Positions 43,510 to 53,023 are shown, counted from the first letter of the stretch. The stretch: DNA of 64,000 nt from Herpetosiphon aurantiacus DSM 785 (GCA_000018565.1 CP000875.1:1007199-1071198); one strand, 5' to 3'. Notes: generated by a model from the sequence alone, not told the origin. Translations and numbers: made by a program.

Positions 43510-45338
43510 CCCAGGCAATTGATTTACACAGCCAACTCCAGAGCGATCCGCAGGTGCAACTTCCAACTCGCCCACGGATCTCCGATGAAATTGCCCGAGT
43601 TTGGCATAACGAACAGCTGTTGTTGTTGCTGGGCGGGCCGCAAGATGTGGTGTTGCGTGGCAAAGCGGTGCGCAATCTGCTGCCGCAACTCTTGCCCTTG
43701 CTGAATGGCCTCAACACCCGCGAAACGATTGGCGAACGCTTGGCCCAATTCAAGCCCACAACGATTGACGATAGCTTGCAGTTGTTGCATGTGCAGGGGG
43801 TGCTTGAAGAAGGCCCATTGCCGAGCAATACACTTGATCCGCAAGTTGCCCGTGCGTTCAGTCAACAACTAGCTTTTTACAGCCGCTTTGTTGACCAAAC
43901 GCGGGTCTGTCGCAATCGTTATGAAGTGCTGCAACGCTTGCAAACAACGCCTTTGTTGTTGATTGGTGGCGAACGCTTGGTTGCTCCATTGCTGCATCAA
44001 TTGGCGCAAGCTGGCTTAGGCCGCGCCACTTGGCTGGCCAATTCAGCTCCAACCACAACCTATGCCCTGCCACATTTGGCGCTTGATCTTCAAGTTCCGC
44101 AGGCTGATCAATTACCTGCAGCAGTTGATCATTGGTTAGCTGAGCATCACGATGGCTTGATCTGTCTGCTGACCAGCACGGCGCAGGCCGAATTAACCCA
44201 AGCGCTCAATCAACGGGCAATTCAAGCGCAAACTCGCTTTACCCGACTTTGGCTGCACCCACAGCATATTGAACTTGGCCCAACCACCTTTGCTGGTGAA
44301 GCTGGCTGTTATGCCTGTGCCGAGCAAGTTGATAGCCACGAACCTCAATTAAGCGAGCCAACCGCGCCGCTGAGCCTCAACGAGCAGTTAGCCTTGAGCC
44401 AAGCAAGTTTAGTGGTTGGCAACCTAATTTCGGGTTTGAGTCCGGTGATTACGGGCGGCGTGCGTTATGTGCTTGATCCAACGACGCTTGAATTTGTGGC
44501 GCAATCGGTGCATCGTTTGGTGTTGTGCCCAGTTTGCGGCCAGCCCAACCTCGATGCGCCCCGCGATCTGTTGGTGGGCGCGGGCCATTTCGAGAATTTG
44601 CCGCTGTGGTATCACGCCAACACCGATGAGCGCAGTTACGCGATTTTCCCCAAGGCGCATCAGCAGCATTATGCGCCAAAAAATGCGATTGCAATCGTCA
44701 GTGGAGCCAAGGGTTATACCAATAGCCAACGCTATGCCCTGGGCGAATTGCAAGGCCAATGGCAGCCTGATTCAACTGTTGATCTGAGCGTTCAACTGCC
44801 AGTTCAAACCTCGATTGCGCCCTTGGCTTGGCTGTTTGAGCAAGCATTTGTGCGCAAGCCAGCCACCCAGGTGATCGCCGCTGGCCAACGTTTTGTACCT
44901 TCGGGCGGCAATCTAGCCTCGCAAACGGTCTATTTGCTCAATCACAAGCTGAGCAATTTGGCGGCTGGCATCTATCACTTGAACCAACATGACGCTTCGT
45001 TGGAAGCAATGCGCCCACAGTTTAGCTGGGATGACGTTGCCAAAGCCTTCCCCAGTGATCCGCTGAATCAACAAACCTTGGGTTTGATTGTGCTGACGGC
45101 GGCGATTGGGCGGGTTGAAGGCAAATATGGCGCAAAATCGTATCGGATCGCGCTCTACGATTGTGGCGTTGCCGCGCAGGCAATTGAATTTTTGGCAGCT
45201 GCGGCAGGCTGGCAAATCGAGCAAATCAGCGCCTTCTACGATCAAGAGCTGCGCGATCTGCTCCAGGTCTATAGCCCAAGCGAAACCCCGTTGCTGGTGC
45301 TGCGGCTGGTTGCGCCCAATCCTGAGGTGCTGCAATGA
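43506..45338 (+). CDS. F-protein (RRE/ThiF-like) fused to a SagB-type oxidase half
   Basis: A 610-residue fusion. Residues ~20-105 form a winged-helix RRE (LRGKAVRNLLPQLLPLLNGL, LLHVQGVLEEGP) that should bind the leader peptide. The ThiF-like part has ELGPTTFAGEAGCYAC near 268 and LCPVCGQPN near 341, matching the ocin-ThiF-like F-proteins that activate YcaO. From ~365 to 600 the sequence resembles a nitroreductase/SagB half-domain (GQRFVPSGGNLASQTVYLL, AAGIYHLNQ, DCGVAAQAIEFLAAAAGW). A stand-alone oxidase gene follows with an ATGA overlap. The fusion would place leader binding, cyclisation partner and oxidation on one chain. Confidence 0.85.
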   Translation: MTQAIDLHSQLQSDPQVQLPTRPRISDEIARVWHNEQLLLLLGGPQDVVLRGKAVRNLLPQLLPLLNGLNTRETIGERLAQFKPTTIDDSLQLLHVQGVLEEGPLPSNTLDPQVARAFSQQLAFYSRFVDQTRVCRNRYEVLQRLQTTPLLLIGGERLVAPLLHQLAQAGLGRATWLANSAPTTTYALPHLALDLQVPQADQLPAAVDHWLAEHHDGLICLLTSTAQAELTQALNQRAIQAQTRFTRLWLHPQHIELGPTTFAGEAGCYACAEQVDSHEPQLSEPTAPLSLNEQLALSQASLVVGNLISGLSPVITGGVRYVLDPTTLEFVAQSVHRLVLCPVCGQPNLDAPRDLLVGAGHFENLPLWYHANTDERSYAIFPKAHQQHYAPKNAIAIVSGAKGYTNSQRYALGELQGQWQPDSTVDLSVQLPVQTSIAPLAWLFEQAFVRKPATQVIAAGQRFVPSGGNLASQTVYLLNHKLSNLAAGIYHLNQHDASLEAMRPQFSWDDVAKAFPSDPLNQQTLGLIVLTAAIGRVEGKYGAKSYRIALYDCGVAAQAIEFLAAAAGWQIEQISAFYDQELRDLLQVYSPSETPLLVLRLVAPNPEVLQ

Positions 45339-46057
45339 GCGAACATTTCTTCGGTGCTGGCGTGAGTGCCAGTTCCTATATTCACGAATGGACAAGCTTG
45401 CAACGGGGCAACCCACTGCCTGAGACAAATCAGCTTGCTAGCTCATGGTGGTCAGGCCTGTTTGAAGCCAAGGCCAAAATCGCTTTGCCAGCGGCCTATC
45501 CAACCCATTTGAACTATCAACAACTGATTAATCAACGCCAAAGTTTGCGTGAATATGCTGAGCGTCCAGTGAATTTGGCTGATTTGGCGACCTTTTTGGA
45601 GCATGCCAGTCGCCCGCTCAACCCAGCCACCAAGCCCTTGAGCCTGCTTGCGCCGCTGGTGTTGAAATCCGCCGATTTGGCCTTGGGTGGCTATGTGTAT
45701 AACCCCGCCGCCCATCAATTAGCCGTATTGCGTACTGCCGATCCGCTGGAGCCATTGCAACGCTATTGCTTTCAACGTGAATTTTTGCAAGCACCATTGA
45801 TTGTGTTAGTGCTAACCTCGCTGCCCAGCGCGATCAACCAAGCTGGTGATCGCGGCTATCGCCAGGCCTTGCTTGATGCCGGCGCACATTTGCAGCGTTT
45901 ATATGTTGCAGCTCAGCGCGTCGGCATGATCGGTTGTGCCACTGGCAGCGTGATTCAAGGCCAATTAGCCCGTTGGCTCGGCTTTGATGACTATCAAACC
46001 CAGGTTTTAATCGGTTTTGCTGCTGGCTATCCTCACAAGGAGCAAACTCATGACTAA
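45335..46057 (+). CDS. SagB-type nitroreductase dehydrogenase
   Basis: A 240-residue FMN-dependent dehydrogenase that would oxidise azolines to azoles. It opens with the SagB-like YIHEWTSL and carries LINQRQSLREYAERPV (FMN-binding arginines), RQALLDAGAHLQRLYVAAQR and GMIGCATGS. It is short for a complete two-domain SagB, and the fused half in the preceding protein may provide the partner subunit. Its last bases overlap the M50 gene start. Confidence 0.87.
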   Translation: MSEHFFGAGVSASSYIHEWTSLQRGNPLPETNQLASSWWSGLFEAKAKIALPAAYPTHLNYQQLINQRQSLREYAERPVNLADLATFLEHASRPLNPATKPLSLLAPLVLKSADLALGGYVYNPAAHQLAVLRTADPLEPLQRYCFQREFLQAPLIVLVLTSLPSAINQAGDRGYRQALLDAGAHLQRLYVAAQRVGMIGCATGSVIQGQLARWLGFDDYQTQVLIGFAAGYPHKEQTHD

Positions 46058-47246
46058 CCCAGCTTTAACTCTGAATGATTTTGCTGCGCTTGAGGCCAGC
46101 ACCGACTATCGCCCGCACGTTGTTGATGATGTGCAAGTTTCGCCATTTAGCCAACAGCAAACCAACCAATATGTGGTTGGCCGCCCAGCTTCGCCATCGT
46201 TTATGCGCACCAATGTGGTTGGCGTGCGGATTTTGGAATTGCTGAATGGTCAGCGTTCAATCGAGCAGCTACAAACCGAAATGCAACAACGCTATGGCAT
46301 TGAAGTCAGCATTGAAAAGATTCGCCATTTTTGCGATTTATGCGCTCGTCACCGTTTATTAGTCCATGAAACCTGGGCCAACACAACTCCTGATTCAGAA
46401 GATGCCCCACGTTTGGGCCGTCGCAGTGGTTTCTATTGGACGCTGATTCGCGGCGATAGTTTTATTGAACGGATTGTAGCTTGGCAGCGCTGGTGGTGGA
46501 ATCCAGTCACTTGGTTGTTGATGCTTGGTTTGTTGGGTGTGGGCTTGACCTACATCGTAACCAAAGGCGTGATGTTGGTTTCGCCCTTGATGCTAGCCCA
46601 CCCCGATGCCAGCAAGCACCTGATTTTCTGGCTGTTTGGGCTATTTCTGGTCGAGATTGCGACTCACGAATTGGCCCACGCTGTGGCTTGTCGCATGGCT
46701 GGAGCCAAGCCAGCTGGCTTTGGGATGGGCTTGCTCTGGTGGTTTATCCCGATTTTCTTTACCGATACCAGCGATATTTACCGCGTGCCGAGCAAATATC
46801 GGCGAGCTTCGGTGGCAGCGGCTGGCCCCTTAGTCGATGCGCTGTGGTTTGGGGTCGTTGCTAGTTTGCTTTGGCTTTTGCCGCGCGATAGTTTGGCCTA
46901 TGAAATTGCTTTTGCCTATAGCGGCATCCCAGCCTTGCTCTGTTTGATCAACCTCAATCCATTTGTTTCGCGCATGGATGGCTATTGGATTATTACCAAT
47001 TTACTGGAGCAGCCCAATTTGCGCCGCCGTACTGTGCGCAACATCGTCAACAACATACGCGGTTGGTTTGGCGCTGCGCCGATTATCGACCCGCTGAGTG
47101 AGCAACAATCAGGGCGATGGCAATGGGCCTATAACATGTATGCCTTAGTTTCATTGCTCTGGACGGTTTTCTTTATGTTCAACATCGGCTTTCATTTTGC
47201 CAGCTATGGCTTCACGATTCTGCGAATGTACGCCGCAGCACTATAA
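46050..47246 (+). CDS. PqqD-like/M50 membrane metallopeptidase fusion
   Basis: A 398-residue protein. The N-terminal ~110 residues (VVGVRILELLNGQRSIEQLQ, IRHFCDLCARHRLLV) look like a PqqD-type leader-binding domain. From ~150 the protein is a multi-helix M50 protease with ATHELAHAVACRMAG (HExxH zinc site) and NPFVSRMDGYW (the NPxxxxDG motif with the third ligand Asp). It may cut the leader or a C-terminal follower at the membrane, or give self-protection. The ATG at 46050 has AAGGAG upstream and overlaps the previous stop. Confidence 0.82.
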   Translation: MTNPALTLNDFAALEASTDYRPHVVDDVQVSPFSQQQTNQYVVGRPASPSFMRTNVVGVRILELLNGQRSIEQLQTEMQQRYGIEVSIEKIRHFCDLCARHRLLVHETWANTTPDSEDAPRLGRRSGFYWTLIRGDSFIERIVAWQRWWWNPVTWLLMLGLLGVGLTYIVTKGVMLVSPLMLAHPDASKHLIFWLFGLFLVEIATHELAHAVACRMAGAKPAGFGMGLLWWFIPIFFTDTSDIYRVPSKYRRASVAAAGPLVDALWFGVVASLLWLLPRDSLAYEIAFAYSGIPALLCLINLNPFVSRMDGYWIITNLLEQPNLRRRTVRNIVNNIRGWFGAAPIIDPLSEQQSGRWQWAYNMYALVSLLWTVFFMFNIGFHFASYGFTILRMYAAAL

Positions 47247-47257
47247 GGAGCATGGCC

Positions 47258-49945
47258 ATGACTGATGTTTATCAATCAAGCATTGTGATCGCCGCTGATC
47301 AACCTGTCCAACCAACCTGGCAACCTGCTTCGCCCGTCTTGGTACGCTTGGCTGGAACAAGCTACAACCATTTACATAACCTAAAGTTTGAGCGCACGAT
47401 TGGTCTGTTTCAAGTGATTTTGCGCCAACAACGCTGGCTCGATAACCATACCCAGGCAATTGTTGATGTGCTCTACACATTAATTGGCACAACCCAGGGT
47501 TCGCTTAAAAGCAGCTTGGTGGCCCTAAAACGCGATATTTTCAATCGCCGTTTGCCCTTGCGCAGCGATGTCGCTAGCTTGCGCAATCTGGAGCATCCAA
47601 GCTTGCGCGGGCAGGTGCTGCGGTTTCGCCGCACCTTGCAGCAATTGCAACGGGCTTGGCGCGAGGCTCGGTTGGTGTTTGAACAAGAATTACAAGCCAA
47701 ACGGCGTTTGTTGCAACAAAGCTATGCCCAGCCAGCCTTTCAAAAAGCGGTGCAAGTGGCTAGCTCAACCTTGGCTAGCAGCTTGCCGCGCTATATCAAC
47801 GCCGATCCCAGCCAGTTGCGCAGCCGCGAACGCAAAACCGAAGTTGGAGCCTACCAATATCTGATGCGCATGGCCGGCAAAACCAGCCCATTTAGCCATT
47901 TTGGCCCTTTGGTGCTCGGCTCGGCTGACCCAACATTGGCTCAACCGATTGTGATTGAAGGCCAAATGCCCCAAGCGCGGGCAGTCAGCCAACTGCGGCG
48001 CTCGGTGGTTGGCGCAATTCGCAATGCTTTGGTGCGCATTCCGGCAATCAAGGCTTATTTGCCCTTGCGCTTGAATCCGAGTAGTTTTGTTGATGGCGAG
48101 AGTTTAGTTTTTTCGCGCTTGCGCCAACAACTTGATGACCCCAACCAATATTTTGCTTCATGGCAACGCCGTGGTAAACGTTCGCTCTTGCTCGATAGTG
48201 TGTTAGCAGTTTTTGCCAACCAACAGCAATTGAGCTACGCCGAATTGTTGGAGCTTTTGCAAACCCAACATCCTGAGCTAAGCTCTGCCAAACTTGCCCA
48301 AACGATCAATCAATTGCTCACCAGCGGCCTGCTCTTTTACAATTTGGATTTGCCCTCAGATTATCGTGATCCAGTGCTGGTGTTGATTGAGCAATTAGCC
48401 GATGTTCCCTCGGCTGAGGCTGGGCAAATTCGTGAATTATTACAACGTTTGGCTGAATCGGCGCAAGCCTATGCCCAAGCCACGGTTGCTCAACGTTGGC
48501 AGCTTGAGCAAAGCATGCGCCAAATCGTCGATCAGATCTTGGCCTTTGCGCCCGAATTGAAGCAAACCAGCAGCCAACTTGGTCCGCTAATCGTTGAAGA
48601 TGTAGTTTGGGATGACGTAGCGGTGCATTTGGGGCAGCCATTATTGGCAAGCTTGGCTAGCGATTTGGCTCCAGTTTTGGAGTGTGGTTTTCAGCGCGAC
48701 GGGCGTGGCCCAGCCCAAAGTTGGCTGCTCGATATTTTCACCCATGCCTTTGGCGAAGGCGGCCAAACCGACACTATTCTAGGCTTTGCGCCTGAATATA
48801 ATCGGCTCTCGGCCAATTCTGGCGAGCTGCCAATGCCGCGCATTAACGCTATTCAACAACGTCAACGCCGTTATGGCCAGTTTTTGCACCAAGCGCTTGA
48901 TGCTGAGCGCGAAGCCCGAGAATGTGTGCTTGATCCCCATGCATTTTGGCAACTTGCCGCCGATTTTGGTCAACATAATCACTATGGCTCAACCAGTATT
49001 CAATTTCAGGTGGCCGCCAGTAGCCAAACAGCGCTTGAGCAAGGCGATTATTTGGTGGTGTTGAATTACACTTTGCCGGGCTTTGGGCGCTTCTTGACGC
49101 GCTATTTGAGCTTATTGCCTGCGCCAAGCTGGCAAACCTATGTGCAATCGGCATGGCAACCATTGCATAACGACGCTCAAGCCGTGCCAGCCGAAATTGT
49201 TTCGGTGCTCGAACATAATGCCCAAGTTCATGTGCCATTTACGGCAAATGTGATTGTGCCGCCCGACGAGCCAAGCTATCGTTCGCAAGCGATTCAGCAT
49301 GGCGTTGGCGATTTGAGCCTTGCCCACGATCCGGTTGCTGATCAATTACGAGTTTATCACCGCCACGCTGATGGCAGCCAACAAGAGCTTTTGCCCTTGT
49401 ATATGGGCTTTTTGCATATGGTTTCGCTACCAATTTTGCAACGGGTGCTGGCCCAACTCAGCCCAAGCAGCTATCACATGGAGCAATTGCGACCGCGTGA
49501 GCAAACCTTGGTTTCGCGCAAGCAACCAACCAATGCCATCAGCCATACGCCACGCTTACGCATTGGCCGCTTGGTCTTGCAACGTGAAAGCTGGAATGTG
49601 CCAACTGCCGCGATTCCTAGCAGCGTCGCCAACGACGAATTTATGAGCTTTTTCAATTGGTATAGCTGGGCGGAACAAGCAGGCCTGCCGAGCGAAGTGT
49701 TTGTACGCATCCAACGGCCACTTAGCAGCAAACATCTCAATATGTGGACCAACCACAAACCACTGGCGCTCGATTTCGAAAATTATTTCAGCATTCAGAT
49801 GTTGCGCCATGTGATTGCTGATGATCAGGTTAGCTTGACGCTTGAAGAAATGCTGCCCAGCCCGCAGCAGCAGTGGTTTGATCTTGATCAACAACCCTAT
49901 GTGATTGAATTTCAGGTTGAGTTTAATCGGGGAGGCAGCATATGA
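47258..49945 (+). CDS. LanB-type tRNA-dependent Ser/Thr dehydratase (glutamylation subunit)
   Basis: An ~895-residue lantibiotic dehydratase N-terminal-type protein, which adds glutamate from Glu-tRNA to Ser/Thr hydroxyls of the peptide. Family landmarks are RSDVASLRNL near residue 110, RMAGKTSPFSHFGPL near 207-221 and LYMGFLHM in the later part. It lacks the C-terminal elimination domain; that function is on the next gene, as in thiopeptide clusters where the two are split. ATG 47258 is favoured over 47252 because AAGGAG is then seven bases away. The stop overlaps the next start (ATGA). Confidence 0.9.
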   Translation: MTDVYQSSIVIAADQPVQPTWQPASPVLVRLAGTSYNHLHNLKFERTIGLFQVILRQQRWLDNHTQAIVDVLYTLIGTTQGSLKSSLVALKRDIFNRRLPLRSDVASLRNLEHPSLRGQVLRFRRTLQQLQRAWREARLVFEQELQAKRRLLQQSYAQPAFQKAVQVASSTLASSLPRYINADPSQLRSRERKTEVGAYQYLMRMAGKTSPFSHFGPLVLGSADPTLAQPIVIEGQMPQARAVSQLRRSVVGAIRNALVRIPAIKAYLPLRLNPSSFVDGESLVFSRLRQQLDDPNQYFASWQRRGKRSLLLDSVLAVFANQQQLSYAELLELLQTQHPELSSAKLAQTINQLLTSGLLFYNLDLPSDYRDPVLVLIEQLADVPSAEAGQIRELLQRLAESAQAYAQATVAQRWQLEQSMRQIVDQILAFAPELKQTSSQLGPLIVEDVVWDDVAVHLGQPLLASLASDLAPVLECGFQRDGRGPAQSWLLDIFTHAFGEGGQTDTILGFAPEYNRLSANSGELPMPRINAIQQRQRRYGQFLHQALDAEREARECVLDPHAFWQLAADFGQHNHYGSTSIQFQVAASSQTALEQGDYLVVLNYTLPGFGRFLTRYLSLLPAPSWQTYVQSAWQPLHNDAQAVPAEIVSVLEHNAQVHVPFTANVIVPPDEPSYRSQAIQHGVGDLSLAHDPVADQLRVYHRHADGSQQELLPLYMGFLHMVSLPILQRVLAQLSPSSYHMEQLRPREQTLVSRKQPTNAISHTPRLRIGRLVLQRESWNVPTAAIPSSVANDEFMSFFNWYSWAEQAGLPSEVFVRIQRPLSSKHLNMWTNHKPLALDFENYFSIQMLRHVIADDQVSLTLEEMLPSPQQQWFDLDQQPYVIEFQVEFNRGGSI

Positions 49946-50940
49946 GTTTGGCAGTGCTGAATGGCAAAATCTACTATAGCCCGCAGAATATCAGCGAGCC
50001 ATATGATCCGAGAGCTGATCGATTGATTGCTGAAGCATGGACTCCGCTGTTCGATCAATTGCACGAACAGATTGAGTTGATTACCTGGTTGCGCTTTGCT
50101 GAAGGCGGCTATCAGCTGCGTATCGCCTGTTTTGCTGATGAGCACGTTTTGCGCGAGTTTGCGATTCCGCTGATTCGTGAGCGCTTTACGGCCTATTTTG
50201 CCCAAAATCCTGATTTGTGTGGCGATGCCCAGCCACTTTCGGCCCAGGCTGCGATTCTCAACCGCAAATTGGGGCTGGATACCGATGTACAGGCCTTGGC
50301 TCAGCCTGGCACAATTCAACTTGAAATCAGCCATGATCTCGCGATTGGGCGCGATCACGATTCGCTGGAAGATTTGCAACACTACTATGCGCTGCAAACC
50401 GTGATTGCGCGGGCGACGCTCGATGTCATTCCGCATACAACTGATTTGGTGGCCCGCAAAATCTTCATTCGGATCTTTTTGGATGAACTGTTGCACGCTG
50501 GATTTTTGCAAAGCTACGAAATTAGCCAGCTGCTTGAGCGCTTGCGCCAAACCTGGGTTGATTATTTTGAATTTCCAGTTGAGTTTATTTTGCAATCGGA
50601 TGCGTTGGTGGCCCAATCGCTCGAACGACATTGGCGGTTTCATCAACAGCCGTTGGCCCAACGCCTCAGTTTATTGCCTGAAGCGTTGCATGAAGTTGTG
50701 CAGAATGGGTTGGCGGGTTTACAACGCTATGCAGGGCCAGTGATCAAGCGCAATCAACAACAAGAATTGGCTCGTTCGAGCTACGCTGCGCTTTCATCGC
50801 TGTTTCATCTGACCCATAACCGCCTGAGCGTGAGTATCGCCGAAGAAGCGCATTTGTGTAGTTTGTTGCTCTCGTTGGAACGCCAGCGCCAACAACAACC
50901 TGATCAAACCCTACAACAACTGCTGGTGAACCAATATTAA
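49942..50940 (+). CDS. Thiopeptide-type SpaB_C domain protein 1
   Basis: A 332-residue protein of the thiopeptide-type bacteriocin biosynthesis (SpaB_C-like) family. The early WTPLFDQLHEQIELITWLRFA and GGYQLRIACFA match the family's 'FIRY..gg.HlRlR' segment in a divergent form. Family members either eliminate glutamate from glutamylated Ser/Thr or catalyse [4+2] pyridine formation. Its direct coupling to the glutamylation subunit suggests elimination, but the more divergent motif could also fit a cyclase; the sequence does not settle this. Confidence 0.8.
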   Translation: MSLAVLNGKIYYSPQNISEPYDPRADRLIAEAWTPLFDQLHEQIELITWLRFAEGGYQLRIACFADEHVLREFAIPLIRERFTAYFAQNPDLCGDAQPLSAQAAILNRKLGLDTDVQALAQPGTIQLEISHDLAIGRDHDSLEDLQHYYALQTVIARATLDVIPHTTDLVARKIFIRIFLDELLHAGFLQSYEISQLLERLRQTWVDYFEFPVEFILQSDALVAQSLERHWRFHQQPLAQRLSLLPEALHEVVQNGLAGLQRYAGPVIKRNQQQELARSSYAALSSLFHLTHNRLSVSIAEEAHLCSLLLSLERQRQQQPDQTLQQLLVNQY

Positions 50941-50970
50941 GCTGAAATTTGCGCTGGAAAGGGGAATCTA

Positions 50971-51993
50971 ATGCCGAATCCAAGCCAATGGCACTATCGC
51001 CAAGTATTTCTACAACCACCGAATACGCCAACCCCAACCAAGCCTGATCTGCGCCAGGTCTGCGATCGCATGCTGCTCGATTGGGAAAAAACCTTTGGTG
51101 AGCACGGCAGCTTGCAGCCACATATTGATCGCTGGTTTTTTATTCGCTACGGCGAGGGCGGCTATCATGTGCGGTTGCGCTACCAAAGCCCGCCTGAACA
51201 GCGCACAACTACAATTGATCCCTTGCTCGATGCTGAGTTGTTGCGCTTTTTTCAAGAGCATGCCGCGACAGTCGGTTTGGCGCAAACGCCACAGGCAATT
51301 GATGAACTGTATGCAGCAGGCTACTTGCGCGATCTGACCTACGAGCCAGAATATGCCAAATATGCTGGCACACTGGGTATGACTTTGGCCGAGCAGCATT
51401 TTGCCTATTCCAGTGCGATTTGCCTGCGGGTCTTGCAGGCCAGTGCAGCGAGTGGTGTGGCTCGCTCGTTTTGGGTGCTTGAATTAGTGCACGATCTGCT
51501 GGAGCAATTTAGCCCTGATCCGTATGTCCAAGCCTTGATTGTGCGCAGCTACCTCGATTATTGGATTGCTCAGGTGGTGGGTGATCGGGCGGCCTTTATT
51601 CAAGGTTTGGAGCAGCATTACGAACGCCAAGCTCCAGTAATTCGCCAGCGTTTGGGTAGCTTACGCCACAACCAGCAGTATCCATTATTTGCTGATTGGC
51701 GCGAACATTTGCGCAACCATTTTGCCGATTTGCAGCTGGCAGAGACTAAGCAACAGCTGCAATCGAGCGTAACAGCGCATTTTCAGCGCTATCAAGCTGA
51801 ACTACCAGCCATTTTGGCCGAATATCCACTGACAGGCTTACTCTTTGTGCCCAATTATCTGCATTTGGTGCAAAATCGCTTGGGCTTGAGCGTGATGCAA
51901 GAGCTGCAATTGCTGTATATGCTGTATCGCGTGCAAATTGCTGAACTTGATGTTGCTCCAACCAGTGTGCCGTTGATTCTAGAGCCACGCTAG
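50971..51993 (+). CDS. Thiopeptide-type SpaB_C domain protein 2
   Basis: A 340-residue protein of the same family, with the clearer signature RWFFIRYGEGGYHVRLRYQ near residues 51-69 after a typical WHYRQVFLQ opening. Two such proteins in one cluster are expected if one eliminates glutamate and the other builds the central pyridine and releases the leader. AAAGGGG precedes the ATG. It is the last modifying enzyme before the exporter. Confidence 0.85.
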   Translation: MPNPSQWHYRQVFLQPPNTPTPTKPDLRQVCDRMLLDWEKTFGEHGSLQPHIDRWFFIRYGEGGYHVRLRYQSPPEQRTTTIDPLLDAELLRFFQEHAATVGLAQTPQAIDELYAAGYLRDLTYEPEYAKYAGTLGMTLAEQHFAYSSAICLRVLQASAASGVARSFWVLELVHDLLEQFSPDPYVQALIVRSYLDYWIAQVVGDRAAFIQGLEQHYERQAPVIRQRLGSLRHNQQYPLFADWREHLRNHFADLQLAETKQQLQSSVTAHFQRYQAELPAILAEYPLTGLLFVPNYLHLVQNRLGLSVMQELQLLYMLYRVQIAELDVAPTSVPLILEPR

Positions 51994-52018
51994 AACCTAT
52001 ATCGCTTTTAGTATCGCT

Positions 52019-52043
52019 TAGCCTCTCGTTTTACGGGAGGCTA
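52019..52043 (+). terminator. Stem-loop between enzyme genes and exporter
   Basis: TAGCCTCTCG (52019-52028) pairs with CGGGAGGCTA (52034-52043) with one G-T pair and a 5-base loop. The downstream ATTGTTTAATT is only weakly T-rich, so it may attenuate rather than end transcription into the exporter. Confidence 0.5.
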
Positions 52044-52089
52044 CATTGTTTAATTAAGCTAGCTGAATACCCTATTGAAGGAGGATGCG

Positions 52090-52860
52090 ATGGCTCCAGT
52101 ATTGGTCGTAGAACATCTGCAAAAACACTATGGCAACCATAAAGCAGTCAAAGATGTTTCATTCAGTGTTGAGGCTGGGGAGATTTTTGGGATTGTTGGC
52201 CCGAACGGGGCCGGAAAAACGTCATCGGTGGAATGTATTATTGGCCTACGCCCGGCAACTGCTGGCACGATTCAGCTTTTGGGTCGCGATTTGAAGCAGC
52301 ATGGCTCATATATTCGCAGCAAAATTGGCGTGCAACTGCAACAAGCAACTCTGCCTGATCGCCTGACCGTGGCCGAAGCGTTGCAATTGTTTGGCTCATT
52401 TTATCCCCAAGCGCGGCCTTGGCAAAAAGTGATCGAAGAATGGGGCTTGGCCGAGCAAGCCAAAACCGCCTTTGCCAATCTTTCTGGCGGCCAAAAGCAA
52501 CGCTTGTTTATTGCGCTTAGCCTAATCCACGACCCTGAAATTGTTTTTCTTGATGAATTGACGACTGGTCTCGATCCCCAAGCGCGGCGGATTACCTGGA
52601 ATTTAATTCAAGATGTGCGCAAGCGTGGCAAAACCGTGATGTTAGTAACTCACTTTATGGAAGAAGTTGAGCGTTTATGCGACCGAATTGCCGTGATTGA
52701 TCAAGGCACAGTGATTGCGCTCGATACGCCAGATCGTATGATTGCGGCCTATCAACATGATTTGCGCCAACAACCAGTGCCCAGCCGCGACTTGCCGCAC
52801 CCCGAACGAGTAACTTTTGAAGATGTCTTTTTACGTTTGATCGGCCAGCCCGCCCATTAA
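52090..52860 (+). CDS. ABC exporter ATPase
   Basis: A 256-residue CcmA/DrrA-type ATPase with Walker A GPNGAGKTSS, signature LSGGQKQRLFIAL and Walker B IVFLDELTTGLDPQ. Walker B has Leu in the usual DEPT position (DELT), which is a tolerated variant. GAAGGAGG precedes the ATG. With the ABC-2 permease that follows, it probably exports the mature peptide and protects the producer. Confidence 0.9.
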   Translation: MAPVLVVEHLQKHYGNHKAVKDVSFSVEAGEIFGIVGPNGAGKTSSVECIIGLRPATAGTIQLLGRDLKQHGSYIRSKIGVQLQQATLPDRLTVAEALQLFGSFYPQARPWQKVIEEWGLAEQAKTAFANLSGGQKQRLFIALSLIHDPEIVFLDELTTGLDPQARRITWNLIQDVRKRGKTVMLVTHFMEEVERLCDRIAVIDQGTVIALDTPDRMIAAYQHDLRQQPVPSRDLPHPERVTFEDVFLRLIGQPAH

Positions 52861-52884
52861 TTGCGTTTAACAGTTGATTGGCAT

Positions 52885-52995
52885 GCCCTCACCCCCTGAC
52901 CCCCTCTCCCGCACGCGAGGCGAGGGGGAACCCGCCCAGCAAGATGATTGGAACTCCCCTCGCCCGCCGCAGTGGGAGAGGGGCTGGGGTTGAGG
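52885..52995. repeat. Fold-back intergenic repeat, copy 7 (inside exporter operon)
   Basis: A full copy from CCCTCACCCCC to GGGGTTGAGGG between the exporter ATPase and permease genes. It takes up nearly all of the 163-base gap and would form a large hairpin in the shared transcript. Confidence 0.75.
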
Positions 52996-53023
52996 GAACC
53001 CAATTACCTATTCAGGAGGAAGT

